From Rhizobiales bacterium CCH3-A5 (GTDB taxonomy: Bacteria; Pseudomonadota; Alphaproteobacteria; Rhizobiales; Beijerinckiaceae), in assembly GCA_001556025.1 (NCBI GenBank), contig LSIB01000163.1, positions 124,001 to 188,000 of the forward strand: 64,000 nt of DNA, written 5' to 3'. Positions 1-9,826 of this stretch are shown here, piece by piece. The position numbers were made by a program, and so were the translations under genes. The notes under the pieces were generated by a model that saw nothing but the letters and a program-made list of their open reading frames with translations, ran no database searches and was not told the origin of the DNA. Each line of letters starts with the position of its first letter. Within the stretch, counting starts at the first letter, position 1.

Positions 1-2478
1 CTTCGGTCGGTCGAGAGCCTGCTCGATGCGCTCAACATGCAGCCGAGCGAGCAGGGGCTGACGCGGGCGCTGATCGCCGAGGATCAGACGACGCTGGAAA
101 TCCTGGCGCGCGACCCGGAGATCAAGGCGCTGGCCATGGGGCGGCCCGCCGTCGAGCGGCTCTGGGAGGTCTGCGGTCTGCCGGATTACCGCAAGATCGC
201 GCCGGCCCAGCACGCCGACCTCGCCACCACGCTCTATCTGCGGCTGATGCGCCATGGCCGGCTCGATATCGACTGGTATCGCGCCCAGCTGGCCGCGCTC
301 GACCGGACCGATGGCGAGATCGACACGCTGTCGGCGCGCATCTCCCAGGTCAGGACATGGACCTTCGTCGCGAACCGTCCCGACTGGTTGCCCGATCCCG
401 AGCATTGGCAGGGGGTGGCGCGTCTTGTAGAGGACAGGTTGTCGGACGCTTTGCACGAGAGGCTCGCCAGCCGTTTCGTGGATCGGCGCACGAGTGTGCT
501 GATGCGTCGTTTGCGGGAGAATGTGATGTTGGAGGCTGAGGTCACCACGGCGGGCGACGTGCTCGTCGAGGGCCAGCACGTCGGAATGCTGCAGGGATTC
601 CGCTTCACCGCGGACCCGAAGGCCGGCGGGCCGGAGGCGAAAGCCCTGAACATGGCCGCGATGAAGGCGCTCGCCAGCGAGATCGAGGCGCGCGCCGCGC
701 GCGTCGTGCTCGCCGGCGACGACGCTTTCGTGCTCTCACATGACGGCCTGCTGCGCTGGGTCGGCGAGCCGGTGGCGCGCCTGACCGCCGGCGAGAAAGC
801 GATCGAGCCGCGCCTGCGGCTCCTCGTCGAGGAGCACCTGACGGGGCCGGCGCGCGAGCAGGTCGAGGCGCGGCTGAACCTCTGGCTGAAGAACCACGTC
901 ACCAAGCTGCTCGGGCCGCTCCAGCTTCTCGAGAGCGCGACGACCGCAACCGGAATCGCGCGCGGCATCGCCTTCCAGACGGCGGAATCGCTCGGCGTGC
1001 TCGAACGCGCCAAGGTCGGCGAGGAGATGAAGGCGCTCGATCAGGAGGGCCGCGCCGCGCTGCGCAATCTCGGCATCCGCTTCGGGGCGTTCCATCTTTA
1101 TGTGCCGGCGCTGCTGAAGCCCGCCCCACGCGCGCTCGCCGCCCAGCTCTGGGCGCTGAAGCATGGCGGGCCGGACCTGACCGGGCTCGACGACATCGCC
1201 CATCTGGCCTCGTCGGGCCGCACCTCATTTCCGGTCGACAAGGCGATCCCCAAGGGGCTCTACCGCGCCGCCGGCTACCGTGTCTGTGGCGAGCGGGCCG
1301 TGCGCGTCGACATTCTGGAACGCCTCGCCGACCTGATCCGCCCGGCGATCGCCTATCGGCCCGGCCTGACCCAAGGCGTGCCGCCGGCCGGCGCGGCCGA
1401 TCAGGACGGGTTCGTGGCGACGGGCGCGATGACCTCGCTCGTCGGCTGTGCCGGCGAGGATTTCGCCTCGATCCTGCGCTCGCTCGGCTATAATTCCGTC
1501 AAGCGTCCAGGCCCCGCGATCACCGTGCCGCTGGCCGTGGCTCCGGCTCCGGTCGCCGCGGTCGAGCCGGCTGCCGAGGCTCAGACCGATCCGGTCGCAG
1601 CGCTGAACGACGGCGCTGAGACCGCGCCAGTCGCCACCGATGCCGAAACGCCGGTTGTCGAACCTGTCGCCACGGAAACGCCGGCTGAACCGGAGGCGCC
1701 GCTCGTCGAGCAGCCGGCTGCCGAAACCGCCGACGCACCGATCCTGACCGAAGCCGAACGCGCGCCTGCGCCGGAGCCCACGCCCGAGCCGGTTCCCGCC
1801 GATTTGATGTCGTCTCTGCCGGTCGTGGACGAAGCGACCGCTGGCGCAGAACCGGGCGAGACGGAACAGGCCGATGCCCCTGTCACGGAAACGGCCGCGC
1901 CGGCCGAGACTTCCCCCGCCGCCGTTCCCGCCGAACCCGAGATGATCGAGGTCTGGCGGCCGCATCGTCCCCAAGGCGGCCGCAGGCTGGAGAATGCCGG
2001 CCGCAGGCCCGACAGCCGGCAAGGCCAGCCCCGCGAAGGCGCACCGGGCGAACGCCAGCCCGGCGGACGTCGCCCCAACCGAGACGACCGCCGCCGCGAC
2101 GGCAACCGCCCGCCAATTCCGGCCGTGGCGCCCGGAGTTGAAGGCGCGCCGGCGACTGACGCCGCCGCCCCGCGTCCCGACCGGCCGCCACGCCGCGACG
2201 ACCGGCCCCGCCAGGACGGCCCTCGCCAGGACGGCCCACGCCAGGACCGGCCTTCGCGCAGCGGCAGGCCCGATCAGGGCCGCCCCGAGCAGGGGCGCGG
2301 GCCAAGGCCGGACTTCAAGCGTGACGGCCGTCCCGGCGGCCCGCGTCGCGACGACCGCAACGCCGAGCGTTTCGTCCAGCCGGCACGGCCCCGTCCCGCC
2401 GATCGCGAGCCCGATCCGGATTCGCCCTTCGCCAAGCTCGCCGCGCTGAAGGCGCAGCTCGAGGGCCGCAAGAGCTGA
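1..2478 (+). CDS. Helicase-related protein (SUV3/MgpS-like), 3' part
   Basis: The reading frame is open from base 1 through the Met codon at 37, so this is the C-terminal part (about 825 codons) of a larger protein that starts before the window. The visible part resembles the region after the helicase core of the alphaproteobacterial SUV3-like helicase-related family, including the stretch with LWLKNHVTKLLGPLQLLE and the following ARGIAF segment. From about residue 490 it becomes a low-complexity Ala/Pro/Glu tail, and from about 650 an Arg/Asp/Gly/Pro-rich tail with short RQDGP-like repeats, probably disordered and nucleic-acid binding. Helicase motifs I-VI would be upstream and cannot be seen. 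RNA unwinding is inferred from the family only. Confidence 0.72.
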   Translation, partial: LRSVESLLDALNMQPSEQGLTRALIAEDQTTLEILARDPEIKALAMGRPAVERLWEVCGLPDYRKIAPAQHADLATTLYLRLMRHGRLDIDWYRAQLAALDRTDGEIDTLSARISQVRTWTFVANRPDWLPDPEHWQGVARLVEDRLSDALHERLASRFVDRRTSVLMRRLRENVMLEAEVTTAGDVLVEGQHVGMLQGFRFTADPKAGGPEAKALNMAAMKALASEIEARAARVVLAGDDAFVLSHDGLLRWVGEPVARLTAGEKAIEPRLRLLVEEHLTGPAREQVEARLNLWLKNHVTKLLGPLQLLESATTATGIARGIAFQTAESLGVLERAKVGEEMKALDQEGRAALRNLGIRFGAFHLYVPALLKPAPRALAAQLWALKHGGPDLTGLDDIAHLASSGRTSFPVDKAIPKGLYRAAGYRVCGERAVRVDILERLADLIRPAIAYRPGLTQGVPPAGAADQDGFVATGAMTSLVGCAGEDFASILRSLGYNSVKRPGPAITVPLAVAPAPVAAVEPAAEAQTDPVAALNDGAETAPVATDAETPVVEPVATETPAEPEAPLVEQPAAETADAPILTEAERAPAPEPTPEPVPADLMSSLPVVDEATAGAEPGETEQADAPVTETAAPAETSPAAVPAEPEMIEVWRPHRPQGGRRLENAGRRPDSRQGQPREGAPGERQPGGRRPNRDDRRRDGNRPPIPAVAPGVEGAPATDAAAPRPDRPPRRDDRPRQDGPRQDGPRQDRPSRSGRPDQGRPEQGRGPRPDFKRDGRPGGPRRDDRNAERFVQPARPRPADREPDPDSPFAKLAALKAQLEGRKS

Positions 2479-2596
2479 GGCGCGTTGACCATCGGGATCC
2501 GGCGCGGTTGCGCAGACCGCACTGGCCCGCTATTCGGCTAAGCGTATCCCGTGGGATGCGATCGGCCTCGCGTTAGGCCGCGCCGGAGTTGCCGAT

Positions 2597-2815
2597 TTGC
2601 AGTCCATGCCCATGCTTGTCTCCAAGCCAATCAAGCAGAGCGAGCGTCCGCGCTTCATCGCCATCAGGCGCGACAGCGACGGCTACGGCATCCGCTTCGG
2701 CCTGACCGAAGAAGAGGACAAGCTGCGCCACGGCCCGGTCTTCGCGACCTTGCCCGAGGCGCTGGCCTGGATCGCCAGCGTCGACGGCGGCCCGATCGAC
2801 GCCTCCGCATCATGA
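2597..2815 (+). CDS. Small conserved-looking hypothetical protein (72 aa)
   Basis: A 72-residue ORF whose TGA stop overlaps the ATG of the next gene (ATGA at 2812-2815), an arrangement typical of translationally coupled genes. The composition is soluble and mixed, with no signal peptide or membrane segment. I do not recognise a domain. The body (FIAIRRDSDGYGIRFGL) reads like a small alpha/beta protein rather than random translation. The overlap with the HutD-family gene is the main support. An alternative start is Met at codon 5. Confidence 0.5.
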   Translation: MQSMPMLVSKPIKQSERPRFIAIRRDSDGYGIRFGLTEEEDKLRHGPVFATLPEALAWIASVDGGPIDASAS

Positions 2816-3408
2816 ACGCGCCCCGCCTGATGGCCCTTCCGGCGAGCGGCTTTCGCCGAACCCCGTGGAAGAATGGCGGCGGGGTCAGCACCGACATCGC
2901 CGATTGCTATCGGCCGGACGCCGCGCCAGCAGGCTGGGAGGACGTGATCTGGCGGCTCGGCCGCACGCAGATCGTGACGCCCGGCCCCTTTTCCGACCTG
3001 ACGGGTTATGAGCGCCTGCAGGTCGTGATCGCTGGCCGGGGCCTGGTTCTGGTGACGCCCGACGGTGACATCGACCTGCGCGAGCCGTTTCAGCCGGTGC
3101 GCTACGATGGCGGCACGTCGATCGTGACGCGGCTCGAACACGGCCCCGTCGAGGTCGTGAACCTTATCGCCGACCGGGCGCTTTGCGAGATCGCGCTCGC
3201 AGTGCTGAAACCGGGAGAGCGGGCCGAGCTCCGGACGGGCCTGCATCTCCTCTATGCGCCCGATGGGATGGTGACCGGCGATGCCGGTAGTCAGGCCTTT
3301 GCGGTCGAGGTCGGCGACGCACTGCGGATCGAGTCGGACGCACCCAGCCGGCTTTCCATCACGGACGGCAGCGCTTTGCTCGCCACGATCATCCGCCGCG
3401 ACGCCTGA
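2812..3408 (+). CDS. HutD family protein
   Basis: 198-residue protein beginning MNAPRLMALPASGF, with the family's early R-x-x-P-W-K-N-G-G-G signature (about residues 14-23) and a bicupin-like beta-rich body. HutD proteins are often found with histidine-utilisation genes and have been proposed to bind formylglutamate or related metabolites; no hut genes are visible here. I chose the ATG at 2812 because the family starts near the WKNGGG motif and the ATGA overlap couples it to the preceding small ORF. The frame is also open upstream to 2551, but that stretch is Arg-rich and looks non-coding. Confidence 0.8.
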   Translation: MNAPRLMALPASGFRRTPWKNGGGVSTDIADCYRPDAAPAGWEDVIWRLGRTQIVTPGPFSDLTGYERLQVVIAGRGLVLVTPDGDIDLREPFQPVRYDGGTSIVTRLEHGPVEVVNLIADRALCEIALAVLKPGERAELRTGLHLLYAPDGMVTGDAGSQAFAVEVGDALRIESDAPSRLSITDGSALLATIIRRDA

Positions 3409-3412
3409 GGAT

Positions 3413-3634
3413 TCAGAAGTCGCTCGTCAGGCCCTTGACCTCCCAGTCGTTGTAGCGGCCCGGCTCCAGCCCGCCACGGCCGTTGATCTCGCGCTCGCGC
3501 GCCTGCTCGGCCGCGCGTGCATCGATCTCGGCGCGACGCGCCTGCGCCTCGGCCAGCGCGCGCTCGGCGGCTGCCGAGAGCTTGCGGGGCGGGGCCGCGC
3601 TGCCCGTGTCGGACGGGATCGGATCGTCGGTCAT
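3413..3634 (-). CDS. DUF1674 / SDHAF4-like succinate dehydrogenase assembly factor
   Basis: 73-residue protein with an Ala/Glu-rich helical N-terminal half and the characteristic C-terminal signature [20 protein letters not shown]...DF, which defines DUF1674/SDHAF4. Members help load flavinylated succinate dehydrogenase subunit A in mitochondria and alphaproteobacteria. It is convergent with the HutD gene (4 bp gap) and divergent from htpX. In many alphaproteobacteria this small gene sits beside htpX and an rRNA methyltransferase gene, as here. Confidence 0.85.
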   Translation of the reverse strand: MTDDPIPSDTGSAAPPRKLSAAAERALAEAQARRAEIDARAAEQAREREINGRGGLEPGRYNDWEVKGLTSDF

Positions 3635-3762
3635 GGCGTCTTGCCGTCTCGTTCCAGGGGGCTCCCTTGCGGGAGCGGCATTGCCCTCACCACATAAGGC
3701 GCGAAAAGCCGCAAGGGGAGAGGCAAACTTCCCTCACGGTTCGAGACATGCAGGGGAGACCC

Positions 3763-4689
3763 ATGAACTATTTCCGCACCGGCATCCTGATGGCCGGACT
3801 GACCGCGCTGTTCGGAGCGGTCGGCTATCTGCTCGGCGGCGCGAGCGGCGCGCTGGTCGCGCTCGCCATCGCGGCCGCGACCAACCTGTTCAGCTACTGG
3901 AACTCCGACAAGCTCGCGCTGGCCGCCCACAACGCGCAGGAGGTCGACGAGCGCAGCGCGCCCGAGCTTTACGGCATGGTCCGCGACCTCGCCGCGCGCG
4001 CCAACATGCCGATGCCGCGCGTCTATCTGATCCATGAGGACCAGCCCAACGCCTTCGCCACCGGCCGCAATCCGGAAAACGCGGCAGTCGCCGCGACCAC
4101 CGGCATCATGCGCACGCTGACCTATGAGGAGCTGGCCGGCGTGATGGCGCATGAACTCGCCCACATCAAGAACCACGACACGCTGACCATGACGATCACC
4201 GCCACCATGGCGGGCGCGATCTCGTCGCTGGCGACCTTCGGCATGATGTTCGGCTCGCGCGAAAACCGCCCGAACGTCATCATCCAGATCCTGATCACCG
4301 TGCTCGCCCCGCTGGCTGCGATGGTGATCCAGATGGCGATCTCGCGCTCGCGCGAATACGAAGCCGACAAGCTCGGCGGCGAAATCGTGGGCAATCCGGT
4401 CTGGCTCGCCGATGCGCTCGCCAAGATCGCGGGCGCGGTTCCGCACATTCCAAACGAGACGGCGGAGGCGAAGCCTGCTACGGCGCACATGTTCATCATC
4501 AACCCTCTCACCGGCGGCGGCATGGATTCCCTGTTCTCGACACATCCCGACACCGGCAACCGCATCGCCGCGCTGATGGAGCAGGCCCGCGCCATGGGCA
4601 TCGGTCAGTCGCGCGGCGGCTTCGCGAGCCAGGCGTCGGCCAGCCCATGGGCCGGCAGCAGCGGCAGCCAGCCCGGACCCTGGGGCTGA
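3763..4689 (+). CDS. htpX: Membrane zinc metalloprotease HtpX
   Basis: 308-residue M48B peptidase. Two N-terminal hydrophobic segments (residues about 5-45) precede the soluble part. The zinc motif HELAH (about residue 130) is followed by two more hydrophobic stretches, then the third-ligand region SREYEAD. The C-terminal tail is Gly/Ser-rich. HtpX takes part in quality control of inner-membrane proteins, with the active site facing the cytoplasm. The ATG at 3763 is preceded by GGGGAGAC, a good ribosome-binding site; the longer upstream reading is Arg-rich and discarded. The stop is one base from the start of the methyltransferase gene. Confidence 0.95.
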   Translation: MNYFRTGILMAGLTALFGAVGYLLGGASGALVALAIAAATNLFSYWNSDKLALAAHNAQEVDERSAPELYGMVRDLAARANMPMPRVYLIHEDQPNAFATGRNPENAAVAATTGIMRTLTYEELAGVMAHELAHIKNHDTLTMTITATMAGAISSLATFGMMFGSRENRPNVIIQILITVLAPLAAMVIQMAISRSREYEADKLGGEIVGNPVWLADALAKIAGAVPHIPNETAEAKPATAHMFIINPLTGGGMDSLFSTHPDTGNRIAALMEQARAMGIGQSRGGFASQASASPWAGSSGSQPGPWG

Positions 4690-4690
4690 G

Positions 4691-6055
4691 ATGGCGCGAC
4701 CGGAACAGGCGGGAACGAGCGCGAGCGAAACGAAACCTGACACGACCGAGGCAGTGCCCGGCCTGCCGGCACGCCGGTTGGCGGCGAAGCTGATCGACGA
4801 GGTGTTGCGGGCGAAGCTCGCGCTTGACGAGACGTTTGAGCGCATAAGCCCCGATTTCGGGCTCGACGCCGCCGATGCGGGGTTGGCGCGCGCCATCGCC
4901 ATCACCGCTTTCCGCCGGCTCGGCACGATCCAGCACGCGATCAACGCAAGGCTGGAGCGCGGCAGCCCGCGCAATTCCGGGCCGTTCGAGCCGATCATGG
5001 TCGTGGCCGCAGCCCAGATCCTGTTCCTCGACGTGCCGGACCACGCGGCCGTCGATCTCGCCATCCGCCATCTCCACGAGGATGCGCGCTCCTCGCGTTA
5101 TGTCGCGCTCGGCAATGCGCTGCTGCGCCGGCTCGCCCGCGAGCGCGACGCCATCCTCGCCGAAGCGCAGGCCGATCTCTTCCTCGACGTGCCTGACTGG
5201 CTCGCCGAGAGCTGGCGCGACTCTTACGGCGAGGAAACCGCCGCCGCCATCGCCAGAAGCCATCGCGAGGAGCCGCCGCTCGATCTCTCGGTGAAGGAGA
5301 ACGCCGCCGAATGGGCGGAGCGTCTCGACGGCCTGCTGCTGCCGACCGGCTCGGTGCGCCTGCGCGAGCGCGGCAGCCTGACCGCGATGCCGGGCTTCGA
5401 CGAGGGCGCCTGGTGGGTGCAGGACGCGGCTGCCGCCCTGCCGGCGCTGCTGTTGGCTCCAAAACCCGGCGAACGCGTCGCCGATCTCTGCGCCGCGCCG
5501 GGCGGCAAGACCGCCCAACTCGCGGCGATGGGTGCCAGCGTCACCGCTGTCGATCGTTCGGGGCCGCGCCTGCGCCGCCTGCGCGAGAACCTGACAAGGC
5601 TCGGCCTCACCGCCGAGGTCGTCACCAAGGATGCGAGCCTCTGGCAGGCCGATCCGTTCGACGCCGTTTTGCTCGACGCGCCCTGCAGCGCGACGGGCAC
5701 GATCCGCCGCCACCCCGACGTCGCCTGGACCAAGAGTCCAGAGGATCGCGACAAGCTCGCAGCGCTTCAGGGCCGCCTGCTAGAGGCCGCGGCCCGGCTG
5801 ACGAAATCCGGCGGCCGGTTGGTCTACTGCACCTGCTCGCTGGAGCCGCAGGAGGGCGAGGAGCAGATCGCGGCCTTTCTGTCCGAAAACGCCGATTTCC
5901 GCCGGCAGCCGATTACGCCCGATGAGGTCGGCGGCGTCTCCGGCGCGATCGACGCCAATGGCGACCTGCGCACGCTGCCGCATCAATTGGCGGGGGACAC
6001 AGGCCGCCTTTCCGGCTGGGCGGGGTTTTACGCCTGCCGCCTGATCAGGCTATGA
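4691..6055 (+). CDS. RsmB/NOP-family 16S rRNA m5C methyltransferase
   Basis: 454 residues. The N-terminal third (about 25-165) is a NusB-like RNA-binding domain and the C-terminal part is a Rossmann SAM-dependent methyltransferase. Visible motifs are the SAM loop DLCAAPGGKTAQLA (about residue 265), the PCSATG motif with the release cysteine, and the TCSLEPQEGE motif with the nucleophilic cysteine, so both family cysteines are present. It probably makes m5C in 16S rRNA as RsmB does; the exact target base is not provable here. It starts one base after the htpX stop, so the two are co-transcribed. Confidence 0.9.
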   Translation: MARPEQAGTSASETKPDTTEAVPGLPARRLAAKLIDEVLRAKLALDETFERISPDFGLDAADAGLARAIAITAFRRLGTIQHAINARLERGSPRNSGPFEPIMVVAAAQILFLDVPDHAAVDLAIRHLHEDARSSRYVALGNALLRRLARERDAILAEAQADLFLDVPDWLAESWRDSYGEETAAAIARSHREEPPLDLSVKENAAEWAERLDGLLLPTGSVRLRERGSLTAMPGFDEGAWWVQDAAAALPALLLAPKPGERVADLCAAPGGKTAQLAAMGASVTAVDRSGPRLRRLRENLTRLGLTAEVVTKDASLWQADPFDAVLLDAPCSATGTIRRHPDVAWTKSPEDRDKLAALQGRLLEAAARLTKSGGRLVYCTCSLEPQEGEEQIAAFLSENADFRRQPITPDEVGGVSGAIDANGDLRTLPHQLAGDTGRLSGWAGFYACRLIRL

Positions 6056-6106
6056 CGGAATGGGGAATCGCCGGGCCTGGGACAGCCCTGCGAGAGTAGG
6101 CGTTGG

Positions 6107-6153
6107 GGCATGATGCGGTCGAAAAAGCGGTTCCCGCTTTTCGGCGTCATGCC
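6107..6153. repeat. Intergenic palindromic repeat
   Basis: A hairpin with arms GGCATGATGC / GCGTCATGCC and inner arms GAAAAAGCG / CGCTTTTC around a TTCC-type loop. Palindromes ending in GCATGATG...CATCATGC are dispersed between genes in rhizobial genomes. It lies between the methyltransferase and heparinase genes and could also attenuate transcription. Confidence 0.7.
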
Positions 6154-6160
6154 TTAGGGG

Positions 6161-7906
6161 ATGGGGCTTTCGGGAGCATTGAGCGGCTGGTCTGAGCGAA
6201 GGGGGCTTGCCGGCGCAGCGATCGGACGGGCGGCGCGACGCACGCGCGGCCAGTTCGTCGGCGCGGCGCACCGCCTGTGGCCCTTCGGCAAGGCGACAGC
6301 CTCGCGGCTGCTATTTGCCCCCCACGATTTGCGCACCGCCGACCCGACCACCGCCAGCGACATCTATTCCGGCTATTTCGCCTTTGCGGGGCGCACACTC
6401 CGCAGCCACGGCGATTCGCCCTTCGACTCGACGCCGCCGAGCGAGGCCTGGGCCGAGGCGCTGCACGGCTTCGGCTGGCTGCGCCATATGCGCGCGGCCG
6501 ACACCGCGATCGCCCGCGCCAACGCCCGCGCGCTGGTCGGCGATTTCATCCAGAAGCGGCGCGACCGGAGCGAGATCGCGCGCAGGCCGGCGGTGGCCGC
6601 CCGGCGGCTGATCGCCTTTCTGTCGCATTCGCCGCTGCTGCTGGAGGGGGCCGACCATGTTTTCTACGAACGCTTCGTCGGCCATGTCTCGCGCCTGACC
6701 GACAAGCTGACGCTCGCCTTGTCAGGTGCGGTCGAGGGCGTCGCACGGTTACAGGTGCTGATCGCCGTGACGCTCGCAGCGATCAGCCTCGACAAGCAGG
6801 AGCGCAGGCTGCGGCGCTTCGAGATGGCGCTGTCGGACGAACTCGACCACCAGATCCTGCCCGATGGCGGCCACCTCACCCGCAATCCGCGCCTTCTGAT
6901 CGAATTGCTGCTCGATCTCCTGCCCCTCCGCGAAACATTCGCGGCGCGCGGCATGGAGCCGCCGCGCGGCGTGATCATGGCGATCGAGCGGATGATGCCG
7001 CATTTGCGGCTGTTCCGGCACGGCGACGGGTCGCTCGCCTTGTTCAACGGCATGGGCACGACGCCGCCCGACCTGATGGCGACGCTGGCGGCCTATGACG
7101 ACGCCCGGGCCCGGCCGATCGAGCATGCCGCCTATTCCGGCTACAGCCGCCTGACCGGCGGACGCGCCATCGTCGTGGTCGACGCCGGGGCCGCCCCGCG
7201 CGGCGCGCATTCGATCGAGGCCCATGCCGGCTGCCTCGCCTTCGAGTTCTCCAGCGGGCCGGATCGCATCGTCGTCAATTGCGGCGCAAGCCGCTACGGC
7301 TCGGCCGAGCTCAGGCTGGCGGCGCGCAGCACCGCGGCGCATTCCACCGTCGAGCTCGACGAGCGCTCAAGCGCCGATTTCGGGCTGGTGCTGGGCGAAC
7401 GGCGCATCGTGGCGGGTCCGGGCGATGTCCGCGTCGCGCGGCAGGAGGCGACCGACGGTCAGGAATGGGTCGCCAGCCATGACGGCTACAAGCGCAGGCT
7501 GGGAGCCGTCCATACGCGTCGCCTGCTGCTGGCCCGCGACGGGGCGAGCCTCGACGGCGAGGACGAGTTCACGCTGTCGACGGCGCGCGAGACATTGCCG
7601 GCTCTGGCGCGCTTCCACCTGCATCCCGCCATCAGGGCGAGCCTGACGAGCGACGGGACAGGGGCGCTGCTGACGCTCGCCTCCGGCGAGGTCTGGAGCT
7701 TCGCGGCAGGCGACCTGCCCGTCGCGATCGAGGAAAGCATCTTTCTGGCCGCCGCCGACAGCCGCCGCCGCAGCGAACAGCTCGTTGTCGCCTTCGACGC
7801 TGTGGCGACGCCCCAGATCGCCTGGCGCTTCGCGCGGGTCGAGGGCCTGTTCTCGGCGCATCCGCTTGTTCCGGAACCGGCCGGGACACCGACGCCCGAC
7901 GCCTGA
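6161..7906 (+). CDS. Heparinase II/III family protein
   Basis: 581 residues. The N-terminal half is an all-alpha toroid (about 100-330) containing the [11 protein letters not shown] segment typical of rhizobial members. The C-terminal half is the beta-sandwich heparinase II/III-like domain (about 350-560), with conserved stretches such as [12 protein letters not shown] and [11 protein letters not shown]. Alphaproteobacterial members near purH are common and probably act on a uronate-containing polysaccharide, but the substrate is unknown. No signal peptide is evident, which is odd for a polysaccharide lyase. The start at 6161 lies just after the palindromic repeat. Confidence 0.85.
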   Translation: MGLSGALSGWSERRGLAGAAIGRAARRTRGQFVGAAHRLWPFGKATASRLLFAPHDLRTADPTTASDIYSGYFAFAGRTLRSHGDSPFDSTPPSEAWAEALHGFGWLRHMRAADTAIARANARALVGDFIQKRRDRSEIARRPAVAARRLIAFLSHSPLLLEGADHVFYERFVGHVSRLTDKLTLALSGAVEGVARLQVLIAVTLAAISLDKQERRLRRFEMALSDELDHQILPDGGHLTRNPRLLIELLLDLLPLRETFAARGMEPPRGVIMAIERMMPHLRLFRHGDGSLALFNGMGTTPPDLMATLAAYDDARARPIEHAAYSGYSRLTGGRAIVVVDAGAAPRGAHSIEAHAGCLAFEFSSGPDRIVVNCGASRYGSAELRLAARSTAAHSTVELDERSSADFGLVLGERRIVAGPGDVRVARQEATDGQEWVASHDGYKRRLGAVHTRRLLLARDGASLDGEDEFTLSTARETLPALARFHLHPAIRASLTSDGTGALLTLASGEVWSFAAGDLPVAIEESIFLAAADSRRRSEQLVVAFDAVATPQIAWRFARVEGLFSAHPLVPEPAGTPTPDA

Positions 7907-7995
7907 CCGCATCGCGGTGCTGCGCTTTGCTTATGCAGCGCAGCATGATAGCTCGCGCCAGACCTGATCTTCTCACCAAGTCCGGACCTGACCCG

Positions 7996-9588
7996 ATGCC
8001 GACAGAGCTTCGCCGCGTCGAACGCGCCCTTCTTTCCGTCTCGGACAAGACCGGGCTCGTCGATTTCGCCCGCGCTTTGCACAAGCTTGGCATCGCGCTG
8101 GTCTCGACCGGCGGGACCTCCAAGGCGATCTCCGAGGCGGGGCTGCCGGTCACCGACGTCTCCGACCTGACCGGCTTCCCCGAGATGATGGACGGGCGCG
8201 TCAAGACGCTGCATCCCAAGGTCCATGGCGGCCTGCTGGCGATCCGCTCCCACCCCGAGCATCAGGCCTCGATGATCGGCCACGGCATCGCGCCGATCGA
8301 CCTTCTGGTGGTCAATCTCTACCCCTTCGAGGCGACGGTCGCGGCCGGCAAGGGCTATGACGACTGCATCGAGAACATCGACATCGGCGGGCCGGCGATG
8401 ATCCGCGCCGCCGCGAAGAACCATAACGACGTCGCGGTCGTGGTCGATGCGGCCGACTATGGCGCCGTGCTCGACGACCTTGCCGCCCGGAAGGGCTCGA
8501 CCACACTGACGCTCCGGAAAAAACTGGCGCAGAAAGCCTATGCCCGCACGGCGGCCTATGATGCCGCGATCTCGAACTGGTTCGCAAACGAGCTGGGCGA
8601 AACCTCGCCTGACTACCGCGCGCTCGGCGGCGCACTGGGGCAGACGCTGCGCTATGGCGAGAATCCGCATCAATGGGCAGCGTTCTACCGCACGCCCGAG
8701 CAGCGTCCCGGCGTCTCGACCGCACGGCAGGTGCAGGGCAAGCAGCTCTCCTACAACAACATCAACGATACCGACGCCGCCTTCGAATGCGTCGCAGAGT
8801 TCGATCCTGCGGCGAGCGCCGCCTGCGTCATCGTCAAGCACGCCAACCCCTGCGGCGTCGCCACAGGCGCCGATCTCGGCACGGCCTATGAGCGCGCGCT
8901 CGCCTGCGACCCCGTCTCGGCCTTCGGCGGCATCGTCGCGGTGAACCGGACGCTCGATGCGGCTGCCGCGAGGAAGATCGTCGAGATCTTCACCGAGGTC
9001 ATCATCGCGCCGGACGCCGACGAGGAGGCGATCGCGCTGATCGCCGCCAAGAAGAACCTGCGCCTGTTGTTGACCGGCGGCCTGCCGGATGTGCGCGCAG
9101 GCGGCCTCTCGCTGCGCACCGTCTCGGGCGGCTTCCTGGCCCAGGCCCGCGACAACGCCGTCGTCGACGACATGGCGCTGAAGGTGGTCACACGGCGTCA
9201 GCCGAGCGAGGCCGAGCTTTTCGATCTGCGCTTCGCCTTTCGCGTCGCCAAGCACGTCAAGTCGAACGCGATCGTCTATGCAAAGGCCGGCGCGACGGTC
9301 GGCATCGGCGCTGGCCAGATGAGCAGGGTCGATTCCTCCCGCATCGCCGCCTGGAAAGCGGCCGAGGCCGCGAAGGCTGCTGGCGCGCCTGCAAGCCTCG
9401 CCAAGGGCTCTGTCGTCGCGTCGGACGCCTTCTTCCCCTTCGCCGATGGGCTGCTGGCGGCCGCCGAGGCGGGCGCGACGGCGGTGATCCAGCCCGGCGG
9501 ATCGATGCGGGACGACGAGGTCATCAGGGCCGCCGACGAGGCCGGCCTCGCCATGGTCTTCACCGGACACCGCCATTTCCGGCATTGA
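7996..9588 (+). CDS. purH: Bifunctional AICAR formyltransferase / IMP cyclohydrolase PurH
   Basis: 530 residues, the normal PurH length. The N-terminal MGS-like IMP cyclohydrolase domain carries [10 protein letters not shown] (about residue 70). The C-terminal AICAR transformylase domain carries the KHANPCG motif (about residue 280) with the catalytic Lys-His. It performs the last two steps of de novo IMP synthesis. The ATG at 7996 ([20 protein letters not shown]) matches the family start; the frame also extends to a TTG at 7927 with no family similarity. Confidence 0.96.
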   Translation: MPTELRRVERALLSVSDKTGLVDFARALHKLGIALVSTGGTSKAISEAGLPVTDVSDLTGFPEMMDGRVKTLHPKVHGGLLAIRSHPEHQASMIGHGIAPIDLLVVNLYPFEATVAAGKGYDDCIENIDIGGPAMIRAAAKNHNDVAVVVDAADYGAVLDDLAARKGSTTLTLRKKLAQKAYARTAAYDAAISNWFANELGETSPDYRALGGALGQTLRYGENPHQWAAFYRTPEQRPGVSTARQVQGKQLSYNNINDTDAAFECVAEFDPAASAACVIVKHANPCGVATGADLGTAYERALACDPVSAFGGIVAVNRTLDAAAARKIVEIFTEVIIAPDADEEAIALIAAKKNLRLLLTGGLPDVRAGGLSLRTVSGGFLAQARDNAVVDDMALKVVTRRQPSEAELFDLRFAFRVAKHVKSNAIVYAKAGATVGIGAGQMSRVDSSRIAAWKAAEAAKAAGAPASLAKGSVVASDAFFPFADGLLAAAEAGATAVIQPGGSMRDDEVIRAADEAGLAMVFTGHRHFRH

Positions 9589-9721
9589 ACGCCGAAGTCT
9601 GTCGACCCTCTCCATCATTGCGAGCGACCGAAACAATCCAGATGTCGGCGCGAGACGCTCGGTTGCTTCGTCGCGCCCGCAATCACGGCGGGGCTGATGC
9701 GCATTGCCGCACCCCAGCTGA

Positions 9722-9754
9722 TTGACATCAAACGTCCGATCCGACAAATATAAT
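9722..9754 (+). promoter_or_regulatory. Possible irr promoter elements
   Basis: A perfect TATAAT at 9749-9754 lies just upstream of the Irr-box palindrome. A TTGACA hexamer is at 9722-9727, but the spacer is 21 bp, longer than ideal, so the -35 assignment is uncertain. This AT-rich patch stands out against its GC-rich surroundings. Confidence 0.4.
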
Positions 9755-9764
9755 AACAATATCA

Positions 9765-9789
9765 GTAGTTTAGATGTCTTCTAAACTAC
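9765..9789. promoter_or_regulatory. Irr box / iron control element upstream of irr
   Basis: Perfect inverted repeat GTAGTTTAGA - TGTCT - TCTAAACTAC, 10-bp arms and 5-bp spacer. The core TTTAGAT GTC TTCTAAA matches the alphaproteobacterial iron-control-element arrangement (TTTAGAA-N3-TTCTAAA) with one difference. It is 38 bp upstream of the irr ATG and directly downstream of a TATAAT, a position fitting autorepression by Irr. Confidence 0.85.
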
Positions 9790-9826
9790 GGGGCCGGACA
9801 TCCGGCATTGTCGGAAGGCGTTTGCG

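Noticed and set aside
3631..5064. 477-codon minus-strand frame across htpX
   Set aside because: Arg/Ala/Gly-rich shadow opposite a gene with complete HtpX motifs.
7486..9759. 757-codon minus-strand open frame across purH
   Set aside because: Antisense shadow of purH and the end of the heparinase gene; no motifs, and it crosses a gene border.
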